A DNA stretch of 42,549 nt, taken from the NCBI GenBank assembly GCA_019155205.2, contig JAHNZQ020003147.1, forward strand, positions 1,470,835-1,513,383, read 5' to 3'. The notes beneath the pieces were generated by a model, which did no database searches, was not told where the DNA came from, and was given only the letters and a program-made list of their open reading frames with translations. Below are positions 42,376-42,549 of this stretch, piece by piece (the first letter of the stretch is position 1; the number at the start of each line of letters is the position of its first letter). Position numbers and translations under genes: made by a program. Origin of the DNA: Gracilaria vermiculophylla (taxonomy: Eukaryota > Rhodophyta > Florideophyceae > Gracilariales > Gracilariaceae).

Positions 42376-42472
42376 CCTTAAGGTATAATATTCCTAAGGA
42401 GGGTTCGTAATTTATTAGCTGCGCCACGTGGTGCATAATCTTGCCCGCGTGCGCTACAGTATCCTTAAGGTA
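42376..42472. repeat. CCTTAAGGTA direct repeat at window edge
   Basis: The ten-base sequence CCTTAAGGTA occurs at 42376-42385 and again at 42463-42472, in AT-rich sequence upstream of the RNase H fragment. It may be part of another insertion that truncated the element; too little is in view to tell. Confidence 0.3.
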
Positions 42473-42549
42473 CGGTAGAATTTATTATTTATTTTAGATA
42501 TTTTATGCAGGTAATTAGCACAGTAGTGCGACCTGCCGAGGCGGGCTCC

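Noticed and set aside
1..42549. CRISPR array, prophage or bacterial operon
   Set aside because: No regularly spaced repeats, no phage genes; introns and gene content are eukaryotic.

Overview
This is nuclear DNA of a photosynthetic eukaryote. The genes are typically eukaryotic: SBDS, RPF2, ZIP4/TEX11, FANCI, BAP31, KISH, SYF2 and WBP2. Introns are few (none to two per gene), short (63-148 nt), with GT-AG ends and often a CTAAC-type branch site. A red alga is my best guess, because coding density is high, introns are sparse, a BSD2-like zinc-finger protein suggests a plastid, and the delta-9 desaturase carries a C-terminal cytochrome b5. The lineage is inference; no organelle or rRNA marker is present. 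Several starts and splice junctions below were chosen by reading the DNA, because the longest reading frame often begins at a non-ATG codon.

Layout. 0.5-2.4 kb: two 60S ribosome-biogenesis genes, SBDS(+) and RPF2(-), tail to tail. 2.4-5.7 kb: mostly non-coding with a small tandem repeat and one GC-rich unknown membrane protein (-). 5.7-8.9 kb: a ZIP4/TEX11/SPO22 meiotic TPR protein (-). 9.7-15.4 kb: a SUMO with a proline-rich N-terminal extension (-), diverging from an intronless FANCI (+). 15.7-19.0 kb: a membrane-anchored methyltransferase-like protein (+), BAP31 (+, with an apparent one-nucleotide exon) and a WBP2-type GRAM protein (-). 19.4-21.2 kb: KISH/TMEM167 (+) and SYF2 (+). 22.5-26.0 kb: an unknown protein (-), a SAM+DUF202 membrane protein (+) and a RAD51AP1-like protein (-). 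27.7-29.0 kb: the desaturase-cytochrome b5 fusion (-), with a strongly GC/CpG-rich upstream block. 30.9-37.4 kb: a plastid-type zinc-finger protein (+), a class 3 lipase (-) and an acyl-protein thioesterase (+). 38.5 kb: a small secreted Cys-rich protein (+). 39.5-42.5 kb: decayed, nested Ty1/copia retrotransposons (-).

Themes. Four genes within about 20 kb act in, or probably modify, homologous recombination and crosslink repair: ZIP4, SUMO, FANCI and a RAD51AP1-like protein. Several act in the early secretory pathway (BAP31, KISH) or lipid metabolism (desaturase, lipase, thioesterase). The genes are not an operon; neighbouring genes are often tail to tail with only 24-76 bp between stop codons. 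The most unusual items are the one-nucleotide exon, the RAD51AP1-like gene, the SAM+DUF202 fusion and the extended SUMO.
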